From the NCBI GenBank assembly GCA_941918925.1, contig OW799234.1, positions 58,097,968-58,161,967 on the forward strand: a DNA stretch of 64,000 nt, in the 5' to 3' direction. Position numbers and translations under genes: made by a program. Positions 37,500 through 48,150 of this stretch are shown one piece after another (positions within the stretch are counted from its first letter, which is position 1; every line of letters begins with the position of its first letter). The notes beneath the pieces were generated by a model that worked only from the letters and a program-made list of their open reading frames with translations, made no database searches and had not been told where the DNA came from. This stretch comes from Phyto melanocephala. Its lineage: Eukaryota; Arthropoda; Insecta; Diptera; Rhinophoridae.

Positions 37500-37610
37500 T
37501 TTAAAGGATTAAATGGTAGAGTAAGAGGTGACATAAGGCTGAGAACTCATCTATCTCGCATGGGACTGTCGAATTAAACGACTTGCAGAGCCATTGTGCG
37601 TTTAAGCTAA
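37500..37610 (+). pseudogene. Possible non-LTR retrotransposon RNase H/knuckle fragment
   Basis: A short frame reads LNGRVRGDIRLRTHLSRMGL then SN*TTCRA, which resembles the TGHxxLxxHLxRMGLxxxxxCRxC segment after RNase H in I- and LOA-type elements. There is one stop and no support outside this stretch. Confidence 0.3.
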
Positions 37611-38307
37611 GTAGACATTAGAACTTGAATATACACACACTGTAAAATTTATACTACCTAAGGAATTCAAGTTCCCTTAAGAATTACATTGAATGAACTG
37701 GGTTCTTGTCCTAGCCAAAATATTAACTGAATTTGGGAATTTTAATTTTTATTACACACACAACATGCTAATTGTCTATACGTTTATATCTGCCCAAGGT
37801 TTAGCCTGTTATTTTTTAATGTAATGTAAAGTGGACATCACAATATTCCCCTAAAAAGTTTCACATCACAATACAACACAATAAGTCAAAATTGATTATT
37901 GCCAAATACTTTAGAGATATTGAAATATACATCTGTGTGTATAACTGTAGGGTAATTATAAAATCAGCTTATCATATTTTCTTAAGAAACAAAATTATCA
38001 CTCAATTGGGAATTTTTGTAATAATAAAGTATTGACAAATAATAAATATGATAGTTTTAAGGATACCGTTACTTCTGTTTGAAAAAGCCCAAAAATTTAA
38101 TACAAATGAAATAATTATTATCAAGACTTGAAATTACCTATTTTTATTTAAAGCATACAATAACCTAATCATCAAAATCCCAGAAATTAAACTGCAAGAA
38201 CTATTCAACTTTTATATATGGCCAGTGGCGTTAATTAGCATCGTAAAAACTATATCTGTTGTTTCGTTCCCATTGGGGTTACCCTTTAACTTTACAATAT
38301 TCTAATG
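37611..38307. other. AT-rich non-coding DNA
   Basis: No gene or repeat recognised. Confidence 0.5.
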
Positions 38308-38695
38308 TTTTTTATACCCTTCACACAGTGAAAAAGGGTATATATAGGTTTGTCATTCCGTGTGAAATTTCTACAATTTTCATTTCCGACCCCATAAAGT
38401 ATATGTTTTCTGAAAGCTTATGAATAGGGGAGTCGATTAAGCTCTGTCCGTCTGTCCGTTTGTCCGTCTGACCGTCTGTCCGTGTGTATGTTGAAATCAA
38501 CTTTTTGAAGCCCCCGACATCGCTTGGACCCGGGTGAGATATTAAAATATCAGAAATATTCGGGAGTAGATCGGTATTGAAATTCAGAAACATCATTACA
38601 TAAACAACTGAGATATAAGCAAAAACTCACGACCACCTCGATTTTTTTTTCACAAAAACAACATTACAACAACATACATACATACAAACGTGTAT

Positions 38696-38735
38696 ACTGG
38701 TTAGAGAAAACGTGGCATCGAATCCCAGCTTAGCC
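38696..38735 (+). other. tRNA-like segment in family B
   Basis: TACTGGTTAGAG, a short spacer, then GTGGCATCGAATCCCAGCT and TAGCC. The first part resembles the D-arm/A-box region (GTGGTTAGAG) and the second a T-arm/B-box (GGTTCGAATCCC) plus acceptor strand of a tRNA, with the anticodon arm missing. Conserved in B2 (inverted) and B3. Confidence 0.35.
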
Positions 38736-39000
38736 AAAAACAAAATTTTTTTATTTTTTTTATATTTTTTTTTAATTTTATTTTTTATTTAATATATTAT
38801 TTATATTTTTATTTTTTTTTTTAAATTTTTTAAAAAAATTTTTTTTTTAATTTTTTTTTGTTTTATATTTATTATTATTTTAAAAAAAAAATTTTTTTTT
38901 TTAATTTTTTTCTTAAATATTTTTTTTAATTTTTTAAAATTTTTTTTAATTTTTTTAAATTTTTTTTTAATTTTTTTTTTGTTTTTTTTTTTTCTTTTAA
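38736..39000. repeat. T-rich low-complexity tract of B1
   Basis: About 265 bases almost only of T with A runs on the plus strand, between the tRNA-like segment and a CATACATAC run. Confidence 0.9.
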
Positions 39001-39190
39001 CATACATACATACATACGTAAAGTTATTATTTTAAAATGGGTTGTTTTTATATATGTATGTTTGTTATATGTAAATATGTACGTATTTCATATGGGATGA
39101 ATGGTGATACAAACTACTGTTATTGCATGACTACACGTTGTGAAGGGTATATAAGATTCGGCACGGCCGAATGTAGCGCTCTTACTTGTT

Positions 39191-39499
39191 TCAAATAACA
39201 ACTGTTAGTAAGGATACTGTACTATTCAAAGTGTTTTGCTTACACCTACACAAAATAAATAAAAATAAGAATAAATAACCTTGAAATTTCACAATGAACC
39301 TTCTCTTGTATTCTGACAAATCAGCAATTGTAATAATTTCAAAAAGCTTTGAAAAAAATTAAGAAAAAAAAAAAATTGAATTGCACCAAACAATTACAAT
39401 TTCATACACATAAAAATTATGTAGAAATCGTAAATGTTAACGTTTAAATTCAATTGCTAACTGTGTATGTGAATGTGTGATTTCTATTTGCACTCATAG
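39191..39499. other. AT-rich DNA, probable intron
   Basis: Precedes the exon candidate at 39500. No other feature seen. Confidence 0.45.
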
Positions 39500-39605
39500 G
39501 CAGACTAAAACGCCTACGATTACTCAACTTAAATTTGCATCAGGCCAATGTGTAAATCCAATTGTTGAAAATCTAATTGCTGCCTGTATTGAAGGAGGGT
39601 GTAAG
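39500..39605 (+). CDS. 106-bp internal exon of an unidentified host gene
   Basis: Acceptor GATTTCTATTTGCACTCATAG ends at 39499 and a perfect consensus donor AAG|GTGAGT starts at 39606. Only the phase with one leading base is open; it stays open for all 35 codons and ends in phase 0. It reads QTKTPTITQLKFASGQC, then VNPIVENLIAACIEGGCK. Another phase hits TAA after 18 codons. GC content exceeds its flanks. There is no family I recognise. It is on the opposite strand to the 27475 exon, so two different genes, or one nested in the other, are implied if both are real. Confidence 0.55.
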
Positions 39606-40064
39606 GTGAGTAGTTCCTTTTGAACTGTGAATGTTTTAGTCATGAGAGAAATTAATGTGTGACTGAGTATATGTTTATTTGCAAGATGTAATACATAAAT
39701 TTATCTAGCGCTTAAACTGTCTTCATGAGGATTAGGAGTAATCACAAAATTGAAAATGACACCACTTCATTCTGTGACACGATTTCTGTCATATAAATGA
39801 ATCTAATCCAACCGATAGAAGATTTAGGCTGGCGAGAAGATCATAAAGTTAAGTGTTTAATGTAATATAAAGTAGATTTAAATTCAGCTTGTAATGTTAT
39901 TTAGTTATATATTTGTAGAGCTAATAACTACGGAAAAGTTTTGTTGACGTTCCTTTAACTTTCGAATTACTGTTTTATGTTGGTAAAAAAAAGATGTGAA
40001 ATATAATCGTTCATAGCGAATAGGCATTAATTCCAATACATTGTAGTTATGTATTTAAACTAAA
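39606..40064. other. AT-rich DNA, probable intron
   Basis: Follows the 39500 exon's donor. No gene or repeat recognised. Confidence 0.45.
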
Positions 40065-40209
40065 AACAAGTAAGATCACTATATTCGGCTGTGCCGAATC
40101 TTTTATACCCACCACCAATTTTGTGTACATTTAAAGCACAATATTTCTTATTTTGTTAATCATTATGGAATAATCTCTTTATAATAAAATATGTATCACT
40201 TTCTTTGTA

Positions 40210-40836
40210 GAGGGTGGTTCAATTTTAAGGGCCCATGTTGAAGGTGAACTACACCTAGACTTTAAATTTGTTTTCTGCATTTCATTTGACATTTCTCAAT
40301 CTCAAACTTACTCAATTTGATCCGTGGAAAGATACGCAAACGCAAATGAGCAACGCTTTAAAGTTATTCAGGTTTTTTATAAAAATGGGCATTCAAATCA
40401 AAATGTATTTTGTGCACTTCGTAATTCTTTTGATCGACATAATCGTTCAAATTCATCCACAATCGGGAGAATTGTAAAACCCTATTTAAATTTCTGCAAA
40501 ACCGGTCTGTATAAAATGTTAGAAAATCTGTGAATGCCTTCTTAATTAGTTGAATGGGAACCACTGCTGGTTTTTGCGATAGTGTGGCAAAAGAGCAGTC
40601 AACCTCGCGTCATCATCATGCCCAACAATTGAGCATCAACATTGTCATTGAAAATTTGGACCATCAGATAGAGGAGTGGCGCCAAGGATGGGGGGGGGGG
40701 CATTTGGCCGATATTTTGTTAAAAATATAATTGAACCATACAAATAATATAATTACAAAAAGAAATAATAATAATATCCTAAATAATTTGTGTTTTATTT
40801 AAATTCAACATCGGTCCTTAAAATTTAACCACCCTT
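40210..40836 (+). mobile_element. Nested mariner-derived element in copy A3
   Basis: 627 bp between TA dinucleotides, starting GAGGGTGGTTCAATTTTAAG and ending TTAAAATTTAACCACCCTT. One frame reads NEQRFKVIQVFYKNGHSNQN then VFCALRNSFDRHNRSNSSTI and GRIV, the N-terminal DNA-binding part of a mariner transposase, and continues a little farther than in A1. The catalytic region is absent. A G10 run at 40690-40699 has lengthened compared with A1. Confidence 0.7.
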
Positions 40837-41174
40837 TATAACTTCGATATGCTACTAAAATGCTTTTGTAAATGTAGTCTTTCAATAAAAGTGGGCGTTA
40901 AAGTAGGCATGTTAATAAAGTTTCTGCTAATAAATACAACTTAGATATTTCAATATAGTCCTTTATTTTCCCAAAAACTTTGTCAATAGAAAAATTACAT
41001 GAATTTAAGATAAACCATTATATGGGAGGTAGGCGTTAAAGTGGGCGTGTCACCTAAGCTTTTTGATACAACAATTACATTGATTAGAAGGATATACGTA
41101 GCAAATTTGATCATCATACCTCTAATTTCATCGGTTTTATGAGCTTTTAAATTTCATAAACGGTAGATAACGTG

Positions 41175-41930
41175 AAAAGTGGGCGTTATCGTAGGCGTGT
41201 CAAAGTTGTTTTTGCGAATGAGTACAACTTAGGCGTTTCAATGTAGCCCTTTATTATTCCAAAATCTTTACTAATAGAGAAATTATATGAATTTTAGGTA
41301 AAACGTTATATGGGCGGTGGGCGTAAAAGTGGGCTTGGCACCTTAATTTTCTCGCACAGTAATGACATTGCCTAGGTTGATATACGTAACAAATTTGATC
41401 ATCATATCTGTATTTTTGGCGGTTTTATGAGCTTTTAAATTTCATTAACGGTAGATACGTGAAAAGTGGGCGTTATAGTAGGCGTGTCAAAGTTGTTTTT
41501 GCTAATGAGTACAACTAAGGTTTTTCAATATAGCCCTTTATTATTCCAAAATCTTTATTAATAGAGAAATTATATGAATTTTAGGTAAAACGTTATATGG
41601 GAGGTGGGCGTAAAAGTAGGCGTGACACCTTAATTTTCTGGCACAGTAATGACAATGCCTAGGGAGATATACGTAGCAAGTTTTATCATCATACTTCTAA
41701 TTTTGTCGGTTTTATGAGCTTTTAAATTTCATTAACGGTATATAACGTGAAAAGTGGGCGTTATAGTAGGCGTGTCAAAGTTATTTTTGCGAATGAGTAC
41801 AACTTAGGTGTTTCAATATAGCCCTTTATTATTCCAAAATCTTTATTATTAGAGAAATTATATGAATTTTAGATAAAACGTTATATGGGAGGTGGGCGTA
41901 AAAGTGGGCGTGGCACATTGATTTTCCGTT
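41175..41930. repeat. 288-bp tandem array inside copy A3
   Basis: Landmark AAAAGTGGGCGTTATMGTAGG at 41175, 41462 and 41750, spacing 287 and 288. Confidence 0.85.
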
Positions 41931-42648
41931 ACAAAAAAGCGCCTCACCAAAAAGCAAAGTGTGCAAAATTTTACACAATTTTCGTACATTTTGATCGATA
42001 ACTCCTCTCCTAATAAATAGATTTAATACATAGATTTAGATAATTGTTGGGGAAAAATATTGTTTTTACTCAGGAAATATATATTCGAAGTTACATGAGT
42101 CTACGTTAATGCGTTTAGACACAATTCCATTTTATTCGATGTTCGAAGGACACGGTTTTTTCGACCTACTCTTGCTTCTCGAGCTTTAACTCTCTTCCTA
42201 ATAATCCGACTTAGCCCATTTTCAACAACAAACCTTATCTATAAGAAAGATTCTGGCAAAATTTGAGCCCCCTAGCTTTTTCGGTGCGATCTCTATCGTG
42301 CTTTCAACAGACGGACAGACGGACGGACATAGCTAGATCGTCATCAAATCGAACCGTAATTCAGAATATATATACTTTATGGGGTCTAAAATGGATATTT
42401 CGATGTGTTACAAACGGAATGAAAAAATGAATTGACCCCCACCATTTTTTTTGTGGCGGGTATAAAAACATATAATTTTTTAAAATTCTAGTACTATATC
42501 TCAAGCGATGTTCATATTGAACAAATATTTACCCATTAAAGAAGTAACCACTATTTTTGATTATTTTCCTGCGTCAAATGTAGCTAAAACATATCACAGT
42601 GTACCGATATTGTAATTTATTTAAATTTAAAAATTTGTTATTAAAATA

Positions 42649-42958
42649 AGTAATAGTACTATGGTCGACCATTCCGAATCTGACAATTCGCTTCACGTTC
42701 ATAGGTTAGGTACTCACAGAAGCGGAGTCTACATTTTATGCTATACGCCAATTTGATCCATGATTCCCCATGCCACCTTAGATTTTATACATTTACCTGT
42801 ATTCTACTAGTCAAATCCTTTGTTTTGATACAAATGCAATACAATATTCAATCGATATATCCGAAATGTTTTTTAGGACGCAATATTTTTTTCAACTAGT
42901 GCTTATTTCGCGAATGGTAACACTAAGCTCATATCTGAATTGACAGATAATTAGTTTT
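42649..42958 (-). mobile_element. Decayed DINE-1-like fragment, family C
   Basis: Starts AATAAGTAATAGTACTATGG, a decayed AACAAGTAAGAGCACTATA, with a broken stem-loop (CATTCCGAATCTGACAATTCG). It then shows CATGCCACC..., ATTCTACTAGTCAAATCCTTTG, matching blocks of the copy at 14354. It ends where the mariner remnant begins. Confidence 0.5.
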
Positions 42959-42991
42959 ATCCTTCCGCTGAACGCATTTGGTTGTGTATAC

Positions 42992-43445
42992 GCTTGAACA
43001 ACGCTGGGAAATATTGCGACATTATTTTGGCCGATTTTGCCAAAAAAAATCATCTTTTCAGATGAAGCTCATTTTGATCTTGGCGGGTATGTAAACAAGC
43101 AAAATTGTAGCATTTGTGGCACAGAAAACCCGCACGCATACATTGAAAAGCAGATACATCCAAAACGAGTCACTGATTGATGCGGATTTTGGTCCAGAGG
43201 TATAATTGGGCCATTTTTCTTCGAAAATGAGCAAGGAGTGGCCGTAGTCATTGGTGATCGTTATCGGGCCATGTTGAACGAATTTTTGTTTACAAAAATT
43301 AAAGAGGAGGATATTGGCAACATTTGGTTTCAACAGGACGGCGCTACGTGCCACACAGCCGAAGCTACACATTTTTTAGCATTTTCAAAAAAAGAGTTAT
43401 TTGGCGGACCCTTAATTTATAAAAATACATTGTGCCTCAATATTA
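42992..43445 (+). pseudogene. Mariner transposase pseudogene with internal deletion
   Basis: A short N-terminal piece (LEQRWEILRHYFG, a mariner start motif) runs directly into IIFSDEAHFDLGGYVNKQNC (first catalytic Asp in SDE), then GPFFFENEQGVAVVIGDRY and NIWFQQDGATCHTAEATHF (second catalytic Asp). The middle of the DNA-binding region and the third catalytic Asp are gone. A TGA replaces the Trp expected in the V(T)xWCG motif near 43178. The motif set is that of the DD41D group, like 21557-22747, but from a different lineage. No TIRs found. Confidence 0.7.
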
Positions 43446-44167
43446 ATTTGACATTATTGGGGCGAGTGTGCAAACACTTTTAAAAATTTAACAAAGAATA
43501 AAATTTATATAAAATAATAAAAAAAATAGCAGAAATATGTATATATATGAGTTCAATACTTAAAACATTTTACATAGAAAATTTTTTGCATATGTTTTAT
43601 GTTATGATTCAGTAGAAGATTATTGAATTCAAAATTACCTATCCAATCGACATCTAGCTTTTCCTAAATACATAGTTTTCTTTGCATTAAATATTGCTTG
43701 ATTCGTCGAAAGTTCACTAGTATGATATTCAATATTTTTTTAAAATTTGTAAACTTAAAGTAGAAATTGCACCACGTACAAGCCTTATATGGAAAGAATT
43801 GATTTAAATACCGTGGATTTTTTATTATTGTTTTTTGTTTCCTACTGTTGAAGCGATTTCATTTGAAACAATAGTTGTGGAGGTCGAAAGGGTAAATTTT
43901 TTAACACTACAATGTATATACATTCATATATGTATATAAATTTATTCTACACTATTTTGTAATTGTGGCCATTCTTTGTGACCCCTTTAGTAGGTCATGT
44001 TGACCCTCTCGGATTTCTAGAAGTTGAAAAAATTATTATTGTTTGTTGAAAATAATAATCACTGAAGCAATTATATATTAGCGCCTATATTTTTTGCTAA
44101 ATTATAAACCAATCTTTAGCAATAATTCTACTGTCACTTAAAAACTTATTTTGAAGCTTGTTTCACT
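43446..44167. other. AT-rich non-coding DNA
   Basis: No gene or repeat recognised. Confidence 0.5.
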
Positions 44168-44538
44168 TAGGGCCTTATTACAACCTGCCGACAAAGCTCA
44201 TGTTTATAAAAGATAACTTTTGTTAACGTGAGCAATAAACTGACCATTAAGTATTTTTCGTTATTATACAACCTGCCTGTATTTATTTTAAAGTATGGCA
44301 GCACCAAAGCAAATGCTGAACAAATTTATTCGTTTTTTAAGACCAAAGTGGCAACGACAAGCAAATAGTAAACAATTCTCTTATACGGTAGAAAATATGG
44401 TAACTTTTAATTTATAAGCCTCACGTTAAAAGTTAAAGGTAGAGTAATCTTAAAGTAAAGTTGTAATAACGAAAAACTATTTATCTGTCCGATAACATCC
44501 TAACTTTAGTTATCGGTAAGTTATAATAATGGCCCTTA
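44168..44538. mobile_element. MITE with GGGCC-type inverted ends
   Basis: Left AGGGCCTTATTACAACCTGC and inverted right AAGGGCCATTATTATAACTT match over about 25 bases with a few differences and one indel, both leading into a CCGA. The motif TTATACAACCTGCCTG also occurs inside (44271-44286) as a subterminal repeat. 371 bp, non-coding. Confidence 0.55.
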
Positions 44539-44540
44539 TT

Positions 44541-44660
44541 TTATTTAACAAAATATATTTTTTTTCAATTAATGTTTGCCTATAACTCTGATAATTAGGG
44601 ACCGTTTTATCCAAAGTTTTTCACAAATAACTCTAGGGATGAATAATATTTACAAATGCA
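44541..44660 (-). mobile_element. DINE-1-like fragment, family C module
   Basis: AACAAAATATA..., then TTTGCCTATAACTCTGATAA and TTAGGGACCG, matches 14820-14900 in the same orientation. Confidence 0.4.
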
Positions 44661-44779
44661 AACAAATGTGTTAAATTTTGCAAAAACTGAAAAATTTTAA
44701 TTATAATATAATTTTAAATATGTTGGTTTTCAAAAACGATTGATTTATTTATTTGTATTGAATTATTTCCACAAGTAAA

Positions 44780-46352
44780 CAGGGTGTTTCAGCTTTAAAG
44801 GACCATTTACTTTAGTTTTAACTACCACCACCGCTACGGTGACAAGTCAATATTCTTTTCATAATAATTACCAGAAATTTTTAAAACAAAGAGATAATTG
44901 GTTTATTATGCGTTGTGACAGATAGAAATATCTTTTTTAATCTTAATGTCATCCAGTTGAGGCTACAGGAACTTCGTTATGTTTTTTAATGAATGCAACT
45001 TTAATTTCGGCCGCATTAAAAAATTAAGAGACAACCACGGCGCCTGACCAACATCCTCACCAGACAACTGCTTCTTTTATTTATTTATTTTTATTTATTA
45101 AAATAAACATTTGGCTTCCTAATACATGAAGACAAAATTTCATATAGTTTAAAACATTAGAATCAGAAAAGTTATTTCGGAAATTAAAAATATAATAGAA
45201 TTTAACATATTAAGGTAAGTTGTATGAATAAAGTCACAAAAATTTCAATTTTATAATATTTGATTAACGAATGCCTACAAATTTTTTTTTGTGTATTCTA
45301 TAATTTTGTATATATACGAAGCTATTCAGATTGAAATGCACTTCATCAGAGAAGTTATTATACCCTTCACCTGTGGTGCACAAGGGTATATATAGCTTTG
45401 TAATTCCGTTTGTAATTTCTACAATTTTCATTTCCGACCCCATAAAGTATATATTTTCTGAAAGCTTATGAATAGAGGAGTCGATTAAGCTCTGACCGTC
45501 TATCCGTCTGTCCGTCTGCCCGTGTGTTGGTTAAAATCAACTTTTAGAAGCAACTATATGTTCCTCAGATCTGTATATGGTATCAATCTCTTGGAAATAT
45601 CCAGGAATGATTCGCTATTGAAATTCAGCACAATCGCCCCATAACTTTCTGAGATATGAGCAAAAAACCACGACCACCTCGTTTTTTTACACAATTACAA
45701 CAAAAACATACATACATACATAAATGTAAAAAACATAAAAAAAAAAAATTTAAAAAAAAATATATTAAAAATAAAAAAAAAATATAATAAAAAAAATTAC
45801 AAAAAAAATTAAAATAAAAAAAAATTTAAAGAAAAGTTTTTTTAAATTTTTTAAAAATATGTAAAAAAAATATAAAAAAAATATAATAAAACATCAATAA
45901 TATATTAATTTAAAAAATATTTTTTTTTACTCAGCTGGGATTTGATGCCACATTTATTCTAACCAGTATATACATGTGATACAAACAATTGTTATTGCAT
46001 GACTACACGTTGTGAAGGGTATTTAAGATTCGGCACGGCCGAATATAGCACTGTTACTTGTTTTTTAATTGGCATTGAATTTACTTTACCCCATTACCCA
46101 TTGAACCCATTCCTGTCACTTTCCTTGGCCTGCTGGTTTGAGCATCTGGTTGAGCTTGATTTTTAACGCATGAAGGTAGAGGACTATTGTCAGAATACAA
46201 TGTGTACTGCTTTGTAAAATTTTAAGTTGTTGAGAAGGATACCGAATTGCTGTTCTTGGATTTTTGGCAACACTCTTGTGTACAGCAGCACTGTTTTCAA
46301 GAGATCAAACGGTACGTTAACGCACTGGACCCTTACTGTCCATAACCGACCC
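44780..46352 (-). mobile_element. Mariner fossil (DD41D type) split by a DINE-1-like insertion
   Basis: The left end CAGGGTGTTTCAGCTTTAAAG looks like a mariner TIR. On the minus strand, 46352-46085 reads through frameshifts as the linker and second helix-turn-helix: ENSAAVHKSVAKNPRTAI, PSQQLKILQSS, LHALKIKLNQMLKPA. At 45354-45315 it reads NFSDEVHFNLNSF, the first catalytic Asp region. The element is interrupted by repeat B2 (45356-46062). The rest of the catalytic domain is unrecognisable. Its right (5') end is cut off where B3 begins at about 46353. Confidence 0.55.
45356..46062 (+). mobile_element. DINE-1/HINE-like repeat, family B, copy B2, with internal inversion
   Basis: Same lead, CTGTCCGTCTG microsatellite, ACGTTGTGAAGGGTAT 3' part and stem-loop (ATTCGGC-ACG-GCCGAAT, 46028-46044) as B1, in the same orientation. 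The middle, about 45725-45975, is reversed relative to B1 and B3: it has an A-rich tract on plus where B1 has T-rich, and the tRNA-like segment is on the opposite strand (45929-45970, AGCTGGGATTTGATGCCACA). Inserted in a minus-strand mariner fossil. Confidence 0.75.
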
Positions 46353-46690
46353 ATGTTCTTAAAATTTTTTGAAATATTCGAAAGCAGATCGGTATTGAAA
46401 ATCAGAAAAATCGGAACAACTGAGATATGAGGAAAATACTACGATCACATTCATACATACAAACGTGGTATACTGGTCAGAGTAAACGTGGCATCAAATC
46501 CCAGCTGAGCCAAAAAAATTATTTTTTTAATTTTTTTTTAACATATGTAAACTCAATTCATAATTTTACAATGGAATATGTTTGGTATGTTTGTATGTAC
46601 GTATTTTATATTAATGAGATGACTGGTGATACAAACAATTGTTATTGCGAGACTACACGTTGTGAAGTATATAATATTCGACACAGCCAT
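46353..46690 (+). mobile_element. DINE-1-like repeat, family B, truncated copy B3
   Basis: Starts inside the element (GAAATATTCGAAAGCAGATCGG), carries the tRNA-like segment (46470-46511) in the same orientation as B1, a shortened T-rich tract, GTGATACAAACAATTGTTATTG, and stops within a damaged stem-loop (ATTCGACACAGCCATT). 5' truncated and lacking the long low-complexity tract. Confidence 0.65.
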
Positions 46691-48025
46691 TTTCTAAAAA
46701 TATAAAATTTTGCAACTAATTTTTGGTTTTTGGCTGTGCCGTATAGTGACCGCTTTATAAAAAATTTTCCAAAATATACAGGATTGGCGAGTCAACAGTG
46801 ATAATATGTGTGTAAGGCTCTCAGCTTATTAATCAGTTTCTTTGAGATAATCTAGCTTTAATATATAACAATTCCGTAATTACGTGTATGTCTGCTTATT
46901 TATGATTATAAGTGAGTCAGTTAGCTGAGTAATGTTGTCCATGAATTATTTTAATTTTTTTTTTTCAGTATTTACATATGAAAAATCACTTTTAAAAGGA
47001 CTTATTTAATAATTTCGAAATTTTGCTGAAAAGTTTATGTTGTGACGTCTCAGTGGCACAATATATTGAACAAAAGTCGTTAAAAATTCTATTATCCCTA
47101 TACTTAAAATGTGATCACAGGGCTTATTGTGCCGATTAACCATAAAAGTATGTATTTATTGGTCTCATGTGGTACAATTTATTATTTATTAATATTAATT
47201 TAAATTTTGATGGAATTTACTAAAACGAATTTGTGGCATTTAATATGTATGGATGAGAGAGTTTGACAGCATCGTGGTTAAGTGTGCATATGGATCAGCG
47301 AATAAATATATGTAAGAGTATGAAAATGATGCAACTATTTGGTCTAGTGAAGCTAAAGATTTGAATTATAAAAAAAAATTGTTTTTTAATGGCAATATAT
47401 GTATGTATGCAGTAGTAGCAATTATTGTGCATATGTTTGGAGGAGAATGTAATATTGCAATAAAACTACGCAAAGTCATCGTTTATAAAATGAAAATAAT
47501 AAACAAGTACAAAATATTTTATATAACTAACAGTACAGTGGTGTTACATATAGAAAGTAAGAAACTGATTTGTTATAAGTCATTAAAAGTTAATAAATAA
47601 AAAGTCATAGCACGAAAAGTCTTGTAAGGTTTTGTTTTTCGAGACAAGATTTTTAATTTTTTTTCTTGTAAATTAATTAAGACTTGACTTTAATTAGGTC
47701 TAACTAACTAAAAAATAATTTTTTTATTGACGGTTTAAGTTACCTTTTAAGGAATGTTTATGTATTTGAAACTCCAAAACATAAAAAAAACAAAAATAAT
47801 TTGATTTCTTAGTTGGATAATTTTTGTTCACTGTATGTTGTAGAAAACTGAAAATTTAATGTTACATTTAGGACATGTGCCCATGGTGAGTTTTTAGCTG
47901 ACATGAAATTATACACTGTTTTTGACAAATTATTTTTAAAACTGACAGTACCAGAATTAATATAATATTTTTATGAAAAAGTATTGCCATCTAATTGAAA
48001 TTGATAACTATTATATGTTAGGTTA
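46691..48025. other. AT-rich non-coding DNA
   Basis: No gene recognised. A 79-codon frame at 47361-47600 lacks an ATG start and any motif. Confidence 0.5.
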
Positions 48026-48150
48026 AACAAGTAAGAGTACTATATTCGGCTGTGCCGAATCTTTTATACCCACCAATAATATTTTGCACTTTTATAGTAC
48101 AAAATTTACAAATATTGTGTACATTTTTTCAATCTTTTTATATTAATATA

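Larger units (their letters stand above)
38308..39190 (+). mobile_element. DINE-1/HINE-like repeat, family B, copy B1
   Basis: Starts TTTTTTATACCCTTCACAC and ends GAAGGGTATATAAGATTCGG, then CACGGCCGAATGTAGCGCTC, then TTACTTGTT. The stem-loop is ATTCGGC-ACG-GCCGAAT: the same stem as in family A with a one-base loop change. In order it holds the CATTCCG...TTTCTACAATTTTCATTTCC lead, a CTGTCCGTCTGTCCG microsatellite (38446-38480), ACTGAGATATAAGC, a CATACATAC run, a tRNA-like segment (38696-38735), a long T-rich tract (38736-39000) and a second CATACATAC run. Non-coding. A 68-codon Lys-rich minus frame at 38801-39007 is just the T-rich tract read backwards. Confidence 0.75.
40065..42468 (-). mobile_element. 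DINE-1/HINE-like repeat, family A, copy A3
   Basis: Full-length copy with both family ends, stem-loop at the left, nested mariner-derived element (40210-40836), three 288-bp units and a short GACG microsatellite near 42308. Slightly decayed at the right end (GAATTGACCCCCACC). A segment of about 60 bases seen in A1 near 2935-3000 is missing around 41970. Confidence 0.75.

Noticed and set aside
38801..39007. Lys-rich minus-strand frame
   Set aside because: It is the T-rich tract of copy B1 read on the other strand.
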